Shown: piece after piece, positions 7,471 to 14,849 of the stretch | Numbering within the stretch: position 1 is the first letter of the stretch | How the letters are laid out: each line of letters begins with the position of its first letter | Source: Flavobacterium lacus | GTDB lineage: Bacteria > Bacteroidota > Bacteroidia > Flavobacteriales > Flavobacteriaceae | Direction of reading: 5' to 3' | Assembly: GCF_003268815.1 (NCBI RefSeq) | Contig: NZ_QLSV01000011.1 | Location: forward strand, 62,001 to 126,000 | DNA: 64,000 bases | Program-made: the position numbers and the translations under genes | The notes under the pieces: generated by a model | Databases searched by the model: none | Told to the model about the DNA's origin: nothing | What the model saw: only the letters and a program-made list of their open reading frames with translations

Positions 7471-8445
7471 TTATAAAATTAAATTAAAAATATATCCTGA
7501 AAGAATGATGAAAAAAGTCACGACCCCAAAGTAGATTGCAATTAACTTCATCGTCATTACCTTTTTAAGTAAGGTAGCCTCCGGAATAGATAGTCCAACG
7601 GTAGCCATCATAAATGCAATTGCGGTACCTAGCGGAACCCCTTTGGCTACAAACACTTGAATTACAGGAACTATTCCGGCAGCATTGGCATACATGGGAA
7701 CGGCTACCAAAACCGCTAGCGGTACTGTCCACCACTGACCGCCACCTAAATATTGATTAAAAAAGTTTTCGGGAACATAACCGTGCATGGCTGCACCAAT
7801 ACCAATTCCGATAACGACGTAAATAACAACTCCCTTCACGATGTCCCATGCACCGCGAGTGATTTCTGGCAATCGTTGACGAAAAGTGAGTTTCTCCTCT
7901 TCATATTCAAACTGCTGTAATTTATTTGCCAAAATTTTCTTGACCCAATCTGAAAGCAAATGGTCTAACTTAAGTTTTCCCAAAAGCCAACCCCCAATAG
8001 TTCCCAGTAAAATTCCGGAAACGGCATAAATCAAAGTTGCTTTTAAACCAAACATACCAATGAATAAGGCAATCGCTACCTCATTCACCAAAGGAGAGGT
8101 AATTAGAAACGCAAAGGTTACTCCCAACGGGATTCCTCCCTGCACAAATCCGATAAAAAGTGGTACAGACGAACACGAGCAAAATGGTGTAATGGCCCCA
8201 AAAGTGGATGCAAACAAATATTCTAAACCATATAATTTTTTTCTATGAAGGTAGTCTCTAAGTTTTTCAATTGGTAAATACGCATTTATAATTCCCATTA
8301 AAAAAACAATAACAAACAACAAAATGAGTATTTTAACTACATCATACACAAAAAAATTGAGTGCTATCCCCAAACGCGTCGATGCTCCAATTTGAAAAAC
8401 GGAGTAAATTAGCCAATCAGAAAAGTGCTGGAGCCAATCGAACAT
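7471..8445 (-). CDS. Permease of the ArsP/YraQ (DUF318) family
   Basis: 324 residues with about eight to ten membrane segments in two halves. The family motif TPFCSCSSVPLF carries Cys89 and Cys91, and the second half has the repeated AVPMYANAAGIVPVI segment. In ars operons such permeases (ArsP) export trivalent organoarsenicals; other members of DUF318 have unknown substrates. It lies between the rhodanese gene (32 bp upstream) and DinB (4 bp downstream) in the arsR1 transcription unit. The paired cysteines could bind a trivalent arsenical during transport. Confidence 0.8.
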   Translation of the reverse strand: MFDWLQHFSDWLIYSVFQIGASTRLGIALNFFVYDVVKILILLFVIVFLMGIINAYLPIEKLRDYLHRKKLYGLEYLFASTFGAITPFCSCSSVPLFIGFVQGGIPLGVTFAFLITSPLVNEVAIALFIGMFGLKATLIYAVSGILLGTIGGWLLGKLKLDHLLSDWVKKILANKLQQFEYEEEKLTFRQRLPEITRGAWDIVKGVVIYVVIGIGIGAAMHGYVPENFFNQYLGGGQWWTVPLAVLVAVPMYANAAGIVPVIQVFVAKGVPLGTAIAFMMATVGLSIPEATLLKKVMTMKLIAIYFGVVTFFIILSGYIFNLIL

Positions 8446-8477
8446 GGTGTTGACTTTATTTATTTTTTAATAGTAAA

Positions 8478-8861
8478 TTAGCAACATCCCGAAGAAGTAC
8501 AACATGAATCACTTCCTGTTGCAAAAGAAGCGTCCCCAGTTGTTGGAAATCCTTTTTGTACCCAACGGATTATTCCATGTTGCATGTTCACCACGTTTTC
8601 ATAGCCTTGATTGACTAAAAATCCGGTGGCTCTCAAACTTCTGCCACCACTTTTGCAAACCATTACGACAGGTATGTCTTTGGGAATTTCACTGTATCGC
8701 TCTTCAAATTCCGACAATGGAATAGGCAGTAGGTTGGGTACATCAAAAGCCAATTGGACTACTTCATCTTTTTCGCGAACATCTACTAATAACGCTCCTT
8801 CTTTTATCCATTGTTGTGTTGTAGTAGCACAAATTTCTTTGACTAACGTTTGATTTTCCAT
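8478..8861 (-). CDS. Rhodanese-like protein with C-terminal Cys-rich tail
   Basis: 127 residues, one rhodanese domain with the active-site loop CKSGGRS (Cys69), typical of single-domain sulfurtransferases or of arsenate-reductase-like rhodaneses. After the domain ends there is an appended tail finishing SCCTSSGCC (Cys120, 121, 126, 127). Nearly the same tail (SCCTPDSGCC) ends the unrelated DUF6428 protein of the other ars operon. The tail suggests thiolate binding of As(III) or another soft metal. It lies 6 bp after the small thioredoxin-like gene and is probably translated with it. Confidence 0.85.
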   Translation of the reverse strand: MENQTLVKEICATTTQQWIKEGALLVDVREKDEVVQLAFDVPNLLPIPLSEFEERYSEIPKDIPVVMVCKSGGRSLRATGFLVNQGYENVVNMQHGIIRWVQKGFPTTGDASFATGSDSCCTSSGCC

Positions 8862-8867
8862 GATTCC

Positions 8868-9104
8868 TTATTTTAAAAGTGCTTTAATTTCTTCCACTTG
8901 AGCTATTCTCCCTTTGATTTTTATTGCATCATTGATAATCAAAACCGGCGTAGTTAATACATTGTATTTCATCATCTCTTCGATGTCTTCCACTTTTTCA
9001 AGTGTCGCTTCAATCCCTAATTGCTTTAACGCTTCTTCCACATTGTGAAAGGTGGTTTTACATTTTGGACAACCCGGTCCTAGTACTTTAATTATTGTGC
9101 TCAT
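8868..9104 (-). CDS. Small thioredoxin-like protein (MTH895/TM0996 type)
   Basis: 78 residues, a minimal thioredoxin/glutaredoxin fold with the CPKC active site (Cys12, Cys15) and the cis-proline segment TTPVLIIND. Proteins of this size occur in ars operons of Bacteroidota and may serve as the ArsE-like partner of ArsF, or as a reductant for arsenate or permease cysteines. It is the first structural gene after arsR1, with a 57-bp gap that holds a weak copy of the ArsR operator (TTCGT/ACGAA arms, 9128-9143). Confidence 0.85.
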   Translation of the reverse strand: MSTIIKVLGPGCPKCKTTFHNVEEALKQLGIEATLEKVEDIEEMMKYNVLTTPVLIINDAIKIKGRIAQVEEIKALLK

Positions 9105-9161
9105 GATTTGAATTTTACTGTTCGTAGTTCGTAATTCAACGAATACTGTTCTTAAATTTTT

Positions 9162-9464
9162 TTACTTTAATAAATTTCCTAACAAATACTTGGCTAATGC
9201 CCAATTTTCCCTATTGATACAATATTTGACTGTGGGTGGAGTAATTGTTCCTTGGATGAGGCCTGCGTCTTTCAATTCGTTTAAATGTTGTGAAAGTGTT
9301 GATTTGGCAATGGGTAGCTCTTCTGCCATATCACCATGATAACAACAAGACTGTGAATTCAACAATTCCAAAATGGCAATTCGCACCGGATGACTCAACG
9401 CTTTCGCAAATCGTGCAGTATCTACTTGAGTAGTTGAAAAATAATTATCTTTAATTGTTTTCAT
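9162..9464 (-). CDS. arsR: ArsR-family repressor 1 (CC type)
   Basis: 100 residues, winged-helix ArsR/SmtB fold with recognition helix KSTLSQHLNELKDAGLI. The inducer site in helix alpha-3 is Cys40-Cys41 (SQSCCYHGD), with a further Cys82, rather than the CxC seen in the second ArsR of this window. It heads the leftward operon of thioredoxin, rhodanese, permease, DinB, ArsF-like and ArsG-like genes. A 7-2-7 palindrome lies 19 bp upstream of the ATG, consistent with autoregulation relieved by As(III). Confidence 0.9.
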   Translation of the reverse strand: MKTIKDNYFSTTQVDTARFAKALSHPVRIAILELLNSQSCCYHGDMAEELPIAKSTLSQHLNELKDAGLIQGTITPPTVKYCINRENWALAKYLLGNLLK

Positions 9465-9482
9465 GTAATCATTGCTTTATCA

Positions 9483-9498
9483 TTCGTAAAATTACGAA
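9483..9498 (-). promoter_or_regulatory. Probable ArsR operator
   Basis: TTCGTAA-AA-TTACGAA, a perfect 7-bp inverted repeat with a 2-bp centre, upstream of arsR1. A weaker relative lies at 9128-9143 behind arsR1. Confidence 0.7.
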
Positions 9499-9512
9499 CA
9501 ATAATTCAAAAT

Positions 9513-9548
9513 AAAAACACTTTTGTAAAAATTAACAAAAGTGTTTTT
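9513..9548 (-). terminator. Terminator of acr3
   Basis: A 14-bp perfect stem (AAAAACACTTTTGT with ACAAAAGTGTTTTT, 8-nt loop) lies between the acr3 stop and the arsR1 operator, separating the two transcription units. The 157 bp between 9549 and the acr3 stop show no other feature. Confidence 0.75.
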
Positions 9549-9705
9549 TACCAAATTATTTAAAAATCTTATCGGATAGCAATTTCTTTCGAAACAAAAA
9601 GCAAGACAAAAAAATGCTTAAAAAATGGAAATTGGAATAGATTGATTGACTGCTGCAAAATTTTACTCTTGCGTTTACAGTTGATAAATCAAATATTTTA
9701 CTTCC

Positions 9706-10746
9706 TCAATACTTCCATCTATTTGCCAACGCGACCAACGTTAACATTACCGGCACTTCAATAAGAACTCCTACGACAGTGGCAAGTGCAGCACCCGAAT
9801 TCAATCCAAACAAGGCGATAGCCACCGCTACAGCTAATTCAAAAAAGTTACTCGCTCCAATCATGGCTGCCGGAGCACAGATGGTGTGGGGAAGATGTAG
9901 TTTGCGGCCAATGAACCATGAGGCAAAGAAAATAAAATAGGTTTGTATTGTCAAAGGAATGGCAATCAACAAAATAGCAAAAGGATTCGTGATAATTTTT
10001 TCTCCCTGAAAAGCAAACAACAACACCAACGTGAGCAAAAGTGCAGCGATAGAAATAGGCTTTAGTTTGGCCATAAAAACCTCCTTAAACCATTGTTCGC
10101 CTTTTGTTTTTATCAAATAGTTATTACTGGCATATCCTGCCAACAGCGGTATAACTACAAAGATAACCACCGATGAAATCAGCGTGTCATATGGAATTCC
10201 GAGTTCCTCTTTGTCTATAAAAATAGAATCTACACCTAACCAATAAAACAAAAGTCCTACGATGGGAATAAAGGCAATCAACAAGATTAAATCGTTAACC
10301 GAAACCTGCACCAAAGTATAGTTTGCATCGCCTTTAACCAAATACGACCACACAAAAACCATGGCTGTACACGGAGCCGCACCCAGCAAAATAGCACCCG
10401 CAATGTATTGTTCAGCATCCTCCGGAGTGAGCCAAGCTTGAAATAAATTATCAAAAAACAACCAGGCAAAAAAGGCCATCGTGAATGGTTTTACCAACCA
10501 GTTAATGAAAACCGTGAGGCTCAAACCTTTCATATTTTTAGAAACGCCCTTGATGGACGAAAAATCAATCTGCACCATCATCGGATAAATCATAAGCCAA
10601 ACCAAAATAGCCACTGGTATGTTCACTTTTGCAATTTCCCAATTACTTACTACTTGTATGGAATCACCCATCAACTGTCCAACTCCAACTCCTAGACCGA
10701 TGCACAAGAGTACCCAAATTGTAAGGTATTTTTCGAACTTACCCAT
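9706..10746 (-). CDS. acr3: ACR3-type arsenite efflux transporter
   Basis: 346 residues, ten predicted membrane segments. Signatures of ACR3/ArsB(ACR3) carriers are [11 protein letters not shown], the conserved-cysteine segment [15 protein letters not shown], and [17 protein letters not shown] near the C-terminus. It exports As(OH)3 or arsenite by proton exchange across the inner membrane, removing the product of ArsC. It is transcribed in the same direction as arsC but has its own promoter-like TAGATTTG in the 139-bp gap and its own terminator, so it can act as a separate unit. Confidence 0.95.
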   Translation of the reverse strand: MGKFEKYLTIWVLLCIGLGVGVGQLMGDSIQVVSNWEIAKVNIPVAILVWLMIYPMMVQIDFSSIKGVSKNMKGLSLTVFINWLVKPFTMAFFAWLFFDNLFQAWLTPEDAEQYIAGAILLGAAPCTAMVFVWSYLVKGDANYTLVQVSVNDLILLIAFIPIVGLLFYWLGVDSIFIDKEELGIPYDTLISSVVIFVVIPLLAGYASNNYLIKTKGEQWFKEVFMAKLKPISIAALLLTLVLLFAFQGEKIITNPFAILLIAIPLTIQTYFIFFASWFIGRKLHLPHTICAPAAMIGASNFFELAVAVAIALFGLNSGAALATVVGVLIEVPVMLTLVALANRWKY

Positions 10747-10854
10747 ATTTATTAATTTTAATTTCTACCCCGAAAACAATCGAAATAGGCTATTGATACT
10801 ATTTTAAAACAAACAATTGATGATTATGATCTAATTTCAATTTCCATACTTCAA

Positions 10855-10862
10855 CAAATCTA
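10855..10862 (-). promoter_or_regulatory. -7 element upstream of acr3
   Basis: TAGATTTG on the minus strand matches TAnnTTTG, about 110 bp before the acr3 ATG. No -33 TTG at good spacing was found. Confidence 0.4.
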
Positions 10863-10885
10863 AAATAAAAACAATGTGCTTTGAA

Positions 10886-11500
10886 CTACGACTTTTTTAA
10901 TTGAGAAAAGACATAAAATAATTCAGAAGCAATTTGCAAACTGCGTTCGGCATATTTGGTATCCATTAAATCGGTACCGTCAAATGCTTTCGGATCATCG
11001 TAGGTAATGGGGAAACGAGCATCTGCTCCAAAAACCATCGGGCAACCTTGGTCGGCATGGTTGCAGGTCATGATGGCACCAAACTGACTTTTTGGATTAA
11101 AATCATCGAAAAAAGCTTTTGAAAAACAAATAATCGGATGTTGATTTTCGTCAAATTTCACAGCATAAACCGGATTTTGTTCTTGGCTTAACGTTTGAAT
11201 TTGGAAACCTTGTTTCACTAACGTTTCTGCTACTTTTGGAAACATCGCTGTGGCTTCCGTACCACCGGAATAGCAATAAACATTGGGAATTACAAAATGG
11301 AATGCCATAGTCTGTGCCCAAATTTGCGACAAATGACTTCTTCGGGAATTATGGGTACAAATAAAATTTAAACGAATTTCTTGCTTTCCATTCACTTTCT
11401 TTTGAAGGTAATCAATCAGCGGTTGCAACACTTCTTTTCGTTTGTTTGGAACGGTGATTTCTGAAATAATTTCGATCGTTTTCGATAAATTTTCCAACAT
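10886..11500 (-). CDS. arsC: Thioredoxin-coupled arsenate reductase (low-MW phosphatase type)
   Basis: 204 residues from ATG 11500. A helical N-terminal extension of about 42 residues precedes the low-molecular-weight tyrosine phosphatase fold. The P-loop is Cys48-THNSR-Arg54 (CX5R). Cys146 and Cys153 (TCNHADQGCP) have the same spacing as Cys82/Cys89 of the pI258 ArsC, the pair that passes the disulfide to thioredoxin. It reduces arsenate to arsenite for export by Acr3. The start is chosen because the ATG follows the methyltransferase stop after one base (TAA-T-ATG); a longer frame would run 50 codons back into that gene. Confidence 0.9.
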   Translation of the reverse strand: MLENLSKTIEIISEITVPNKRKEVLQPLIDYLQKKVNGKQEIRLNFICTHNSRRSHLSQIWAQTMAFHFVIPNVYCYSGGTEATAMFPKVAETLVKQGFQIQTLSQEQNPVYAVKFDENQHPIICFSKAFFDDFNPKSQFGAIMTCNHADQGCPMVFGADARFPITYDDPKAFDGTDLMDTKYAERSLQIASELFYVFSQLKKS

Positions 11501-11501
11501 A

Positions 11502-12116
11502 TTAATTCTTTTTAAAATGACAAAAAATAAAATTCTGAACCGTATCAAAAGGAGTTTGATGGTCTTCTGTAAAACAATTTTCCAATTCAAAATTAGCCCC
11601 AAAAACCGCTTCCATTTTTTCAACGGAATACTGTGTGATAGGTAAACCACTGCATTTTAAAGGGCCATCTTCAGAAAAAGTCCCTACTATAAAATGGGCA
11701 TTTGGATTGGTATTGGCGAGTACATTGGCTTTGTATTGTTGAATATCATCAGCTGCTGTAAAAAAATGAAACGATGCTCGATCATGCCAAACGTCAAATT
11801 TTTCATCGGATTGAAAATGCAAACTATCCGAAACAATAAAAGTGACCATTTCGCCTTTTTCGCCTAATCGCTTTTTCGCCCGTTCAATGGCCGCAGCAGA
11901 TAGATCAAGTAAGTATAAATTGGTGTAACCCAAGTCTAATAAATGGTCAATCAAATAGCTATCACCACCGCCAATATCGATGATTTTAGCTTCTTTGGCT
12001 ACCTGACAAGCTTGTATCAACTGGATCGAGGTTTTGGGTTCGATTTGATACCAACTTACTTCGTTGACCAGTTTAGTTGTGAAAACAGTTTCCCAATGTT
12101 GTTTTTTATCCGACAT
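11502..12116 (-). CDS. Class I SAM-dependent methyltransferase
   Basis: 204 residues from ATG 12116 (MSDKKQHWE). The SAM-binding motif I is IIDIGGGDSYLIDHL, followed by the acidic end of strand 2 (LYLLDLSAAAI) and motif DVWHDRASFHF, an arrangement of the Methyltransf_25 type. It sits between DUF6428 and arsC, coupled to arsC. It lacks the size and the N-terminal cysteine arrangement of ArsM arsenite methyltransferases, although Cys residues occur at several points (KCSGLP, ENCFTED). The substrate is unknown; arsenite, a thiol or an organoarsenical are candidates by context only. Confidence 0.8.
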   Translation of the reverse strand: MSDKKQHWETVFTTKLVNEVSWYQIEPKTSIQLIQACQVAKEAKIIDIGGGDSYLIDHLLDLGYTNLYLLDLSAAAIERAKKRLGEKGEMVTFIVSDSLHFQSDEKFDVWHDRASFHFFTAADDIQQYKANVLANTNPNAHFIVGTFSEDGPLKCSGLPITQYSVEKMEAVFGANFELENCFTEDHQTPFDTVQNFIFCHFKKN

Positions 12117-12208
12117 ATTTCTTTGGCTAACCAACCAATACACTAAGAAGGCATTAAGCCCGCACTAGGTAGTAACTGGTATCTTATTTTTTATTTTTCA
12201 ATTAATTC

Positions 12209-12685
12209 CTAACAACATCCCGAATCAGGGGTACAACAGGAAGTTTCTTTTTGCTTCCACTCGCCTATTTTAGTTTTCAATTTTTCTGTTGGAATGCCGC
12301 AATTATCTTTTGCTAAACAATCGGTTAATTTGGATTTTAATTGAAAATTTGTTCCATCAAAGTCCAAACTGAATTTTCCTATTGTTTCCTTCATTTGGTA
12401 TTCTACTTCCACCTCTAAATCTGGAATCAAAAGTTTTCTTTCGGATAACTCAATAATACTGACCAACTTTTCCGGATGCAACCGATGGTCGTAATCATTG
12501 GCTTCCCAAAGTTGAAAATTCACAACCGCTTCTTCCCGGATTTGTCCGCCACAGTCGATGAAATTTTTGGTGATTAAGCCTACTTCCGTCACATGAAAGT
12601 GACTCGGAACCAATTCACCATTGGGCAATTGAAACGCAATTTGCGAAAGATTTTTTAACTGATTTTTAATTTCTGATAGTTTCAT
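12209..12685 (-). CDS. DUF6428 family protein with Cys-rich tail
   Basis: 158 residues, soluble, beta-rich, and recognisable as the DUF6428 family usually found beside arsR in Bacteroidota. Internal cysteines occur at DCGGQ and DCLAKDNCG. The C-terminus is appended with SCCTPDSGCC (Cys150, 151, 157, 158), matching the rhodanese tail of the other operon. No enzyme motif is visible; a thiolate-based As(III) chaperone or buffer is a reasonable guess. It lies 36 bp after arsR2, and 92 bp with no evident feature separate it from the methyltransferase. Confidence 0.75.
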   Translation of the reverse strand: MKLSEIKNQLKNLSQIAFQLPNGELVPSHFHVTEVGLITKNFIDCGGQIREEAVVNFQLWEANDYDHRLHPEKLVSIIELSERKLLIPDLEVEVEYQMKETIGKFSLDFDGTNFQLKSKLTDCLAKDNCGIPTEKLKTKIGEWKQKETSCCTPDSGCC

Positions 12686-12721
12686 GATGTACGTATTTAG
12701 TGATGCATAATTAGTGACCGG

Positions 12722-13045
12722 CTAACAACACTTATTCCTCAACTTTTGCCGAATCACCCCAAAATGATTTTCAATTTTATCAATTATGGCAGGATTGATG
12801 CAATAACAAATCGCTGTGCCTTCTATCGTGCCTTTGATGATATTCGCATTTTTGAGTTCCTTTAAATGTTGAGAAACCGTAGGCTGAGCCAAAGGCAATA
12901 CCTCAACAATATCGCCACAAATACAAGTATCAACCGTCAATAAATAATCTACTATGGCGATTCTGGCGGGATGTGAAAGGGCTTTGAATAAATTCGCTAT
13001 TTCATTTTGCTCCACCGAAAAAGAATCTGTTTTTGACGCTCCCAT
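12722..13045 (-). CDS. arsR: ArsR-family repressor 2 (CxC type)
   Basis: 107 residues, winged-helix ArsR fold with DNA-recognition helix QPTVSQHLKELKNANII. The metal site in helix alpha-3 is Cys41-Ile-Cys43 (DTCICGD), the classic ArsR arrangement; further cysteines are Cys80/Cys82 (ICYC) and a terminal Cys106-Cys107. It heads the leftward unit arsR2-DUF6428-methyltransferase-arsC. A perfect 12-bp palindrome lies 14 bp upstream and is the likely operator. Its difference from arsR1 suggests the two units may respond to different arsenicals. Confidence 0.9.
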   Translation of the reverse strand: MGASKTDSFSVEQNEIANLFKALSHPARIAIVDYLLTVDTCICGDIVEVLPLAQPTVSQHLKELKNANIIKGTIEGTAICYCINPAIIDKIENHFGVIRQKLRNKCC

Positions 13046-13058
13046 ACAATTAATTATT

Positions 13059-13070
13059 ATATTGCAATAT
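13059..13070 (-). promoter_or_regulatory. Probable operator of arsR2
   Basis: ATATTGCAATAT is a perfect 12-bp palindrome just upstream of arsR2. It overlaps a -7-like TAATATTG on the minus strand. It is unrelated to the TTCGTAA palindrome at arsR1. Confidence 0.5.
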
Positions 13071-13136
13071 TACGATAAAACAATAAACTAGCCAAATGAA
13101 AGTGAAAATAGTTGTACATAATTATAATGTTCTTTT

Positions 13137-13250
13137 TTATTGTGCTTGGAAAAACTTTAAAACAGTCTTTTCATATTGAAACCCACCAAGGTAATCGGTG
13201 GTGGTCATTTCATTGGTCGGTAGAACCGAATGAACTTCTTCTCTTGAGTT
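13137..13250 (-). pseudogene. Remnant of an Rhs/YD-repeat protein
   Basis: Read leftward from 13250, the frame gives a stretch ending VLPTNEMTTTDYLGGFQY then EKTVLKFFQAQ and a stop at 13137-13139. The T-x-DYL-GGFQY-x-x-x-VLxFF string is a hallmark of the conserved core just before the toxin region of Bacteroidota Rhs/wall-associated proteins. Upstream the frame is closed by a stop at 13251-13253 and there is no start. It is therefore a decayed fragment of a much larger gene lost from this site. Confidence 0.6.
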
Positions 13251-13253
13251 TTA

Positions 13254-13628
13254 CGACTACGGCGTTGTAAAAATACAAGATTGTGCCCCCGTTTGAAAAT
13301 TGTAATGGTGCGGGGAGGTTTAAATGATGGAAAATGATTTTTTAAAATCACTCCAGCACTAACTCTGCAAAAAATAGTATTTGGCTTTTCTCCAGTACAT
13401 CCTTTTTAAGCTATTTTCAAAGCTAAAAAGGCAAACTAGTACGCTTGCCTCTTATTTTAAAATTTTATTTAAATATTGATGTACATAGGGTTAAGATGTG
13501 CGTTTTAATTCAGCACTAACTTTGGAACAGTACCGCTTTGATGAAAATTCGACTTTAACCGAATAATTGATCTAAAAAATCGTGAATTAGCAGCAAAATT
13601 ATTTCAAAATTTAAGTACATCCAACGGG
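13254..13628. other. 375 bp without a gene; decayed DNA with hairpins
   Basis: No credible coding frame. A near-perfect hairpin (CCTTTTTAAGCT at 13401-13412 with AGCTAAAAAGG at 13421-13431) and a second small one (GGCAA/TTGCC, 13430-13449) lie in it. A 14-mer CAGCACTAACTCTG (13354-13367) recurs with one change at 13511-13524. Together with the Rhs fragment this looks like scar DNA. Confidence 0.5.
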
Positions 13629-14582
13629 TTAATAAGTAATAAATTTTAAGGTTTGAAAATTTCCGTTTCTAAATAAAACTTTTAAAATATAAATTTGTTT
13701 ATCAAGCCCATCCAAGGCAATTTGATTTTCAATTTTTGAAGTCTGAAAAACGGGTTGGCCAAACATATTATATACTTCCACACCTATCAATTCATTTAAA
13801 TCGAAGTGCTCTCTAATATATATTTTTTTGTCGAAAACATAAAAATTGGTTAGATCAGGATTTTTAATGTCATTTACATTTAATGCATTAAAATTATATA
13901 AATTCAAAATTTCTGTTGCAGTGAGTTTTATGTTGTAAATGCGAATATCGTCCATTCTCCCTTTAACAAAACCAGCGTAATTATTTAAAGGGTGACGTCT
14001 ACCAATATATAAATCATGAGCACTTGAACTTAAAGCATCTACCCCTTGAATTGTGCTTGTTTGTTCAATACCATTGATATACATTTTTTTTGTAGAGGTA
14101 GCATTATCAAAAGTTCCAGTTATCATAATCCATTGGTTATTATAATTGTTAAATGAGAAAACATTATTACCACTACTTCCGGTTGTAAAATGCAACGTAC
14201 CATCATTCCAATAATTTGAATATAACAACTCATACCCTACACCAGTGCTCCAACCTCCTTTAGAAATTCCTTTGTAACTTGAATCACTTAACAATGGATT
14301 GTCATTATAAATCCACATTGTAACAGTAAGGTCACTGTTGAAAATATTTAAAGAAGTACTGTTGGTTACCAAAATATAATCATCAATACCATCAAATTCA
14401 TAGGCACTATCTATGTTCCCAAAGCGATCACTCGCTAGAGTAGCACCATGCACCGTTCCATGGTTAAAATTTCCGCTTTCATCATCGGAATTTGCATTAA
14501 ACGGATAATAAGCTACTAAATTTTGAGCATTTACGTAAACAGCCCAAAACAGTACTAAAAATAATAAAAATCTAATTTTCAT
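13629..14582 (-). CDS. LamG-domain T9SS-secreted protein
   Basis: 317 residues. Signal peptide at 1-19 (cleavage after VNAQ). Residues of about 20-235 are one concanavalin A-like LamG/pentraxin domain starting LVAYYPFNANSDDESGN and containing the FDGIDDYI and GRRHPLNNYAGFVKGRMDD segments. Residues 240-317 are a type A T9SS C-terminal sorting domain (EVYNMFGQPVFQT, then IYILKVLFRNG). It should be exported through T9SS and anchored or released at the cell surface, with carbohydrate binding likely. A consensus promoter lies about 45 bp upstream of the ATG. Confidence 0.85.
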   Translation of the reverse strand: MKIRFLLFLVLFWAVYVNAQNLVAYYPFNANSDDESGNFNHGTVHGATLASDRFGNIDSAYEFDGIDDYILVTNSTSLNIFNSDLTVTMWIYNDNPLLSDSSYKGISKGGWSTGVGYELLYSNYWNDGTLHFTTGSSGNNVFSFNNYNNQWIMITGTFDNATSTKKMYINGIEQTSTIQGVDALSSSAHDLYIGRRHPLNNYAGFVKGRMDDIRIYNIKLTATEILNLYNFNALNVNDIKNPDLTNFYVFDKKIYIREHFDLNELIGVEVYNMFGQPVFQTSKIENQIALDGLDKQIYILKVLFRNGNFQTLKFITY

Positions 14583-14625
14583 TTGTTTAATTTTTAAGAG
14601 TTAATTATTTGATTAGCAACACTAT

Positions 14626-14655
14626 CAAAATTACTTCCAAATAAAAATTCTTCAA
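14626..14655 (-). promoter_or_regulatory. Promoter of the LamG protein gene
   Basis: On the minus strand TTG (14653-14655), 19 bp, then TAATTTTG (14626-14633), full consensus. Confidence 0.7.
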
Positions 14656-14777
14656 ATGATAATTATCATACTACGTAAAAATAATGATATAGTCGATTAA
14701 AAAAAGCAGTGAAATATACATTTCATAATCCATTACTCACCCCAAGCTAAACCGCTTAGCATTCGATAATAAAAAAA

Positions 14778-14812
14778 GCAAACACAGCATCAAAAATTGA
14801 CACTGTGTTTGC
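14778..14812 (-). terminator. Terminator of the giant adhesin gene
   Basis: GCAAACACAG (14778-14787) and CTGTGTTTGC (14803-14812) pair perfectly, and on the minus strand are followed by seven T residues. It lies 38 bp beyond the stop at 14850. Confidence 0.85.
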
Positions 14813-14849
14813 CCAGTATGGTATGAAAAACAACCGCTAAATTACATCT

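Noticed and set aside
11501..11650. Longer N-terminus for ArsC
   Set aside because: The extra 50 codons lie within the methyltransferase gene and give a basic, non-conserved stretch; ATG 11500 directly follows the upstream stop.
11502..12116. ArsM arsenite methyltransferase
   Set aside because: It is shorter than ArsM and lacks its conserved cysteine arrangement; only the general SAM-binding fold is supported.
13096..13179. 27-codon plus-strand ORF after arsR2
   Set aside because: It is antisense to the Rhs remnant, has no promoter and no recognisable feature.
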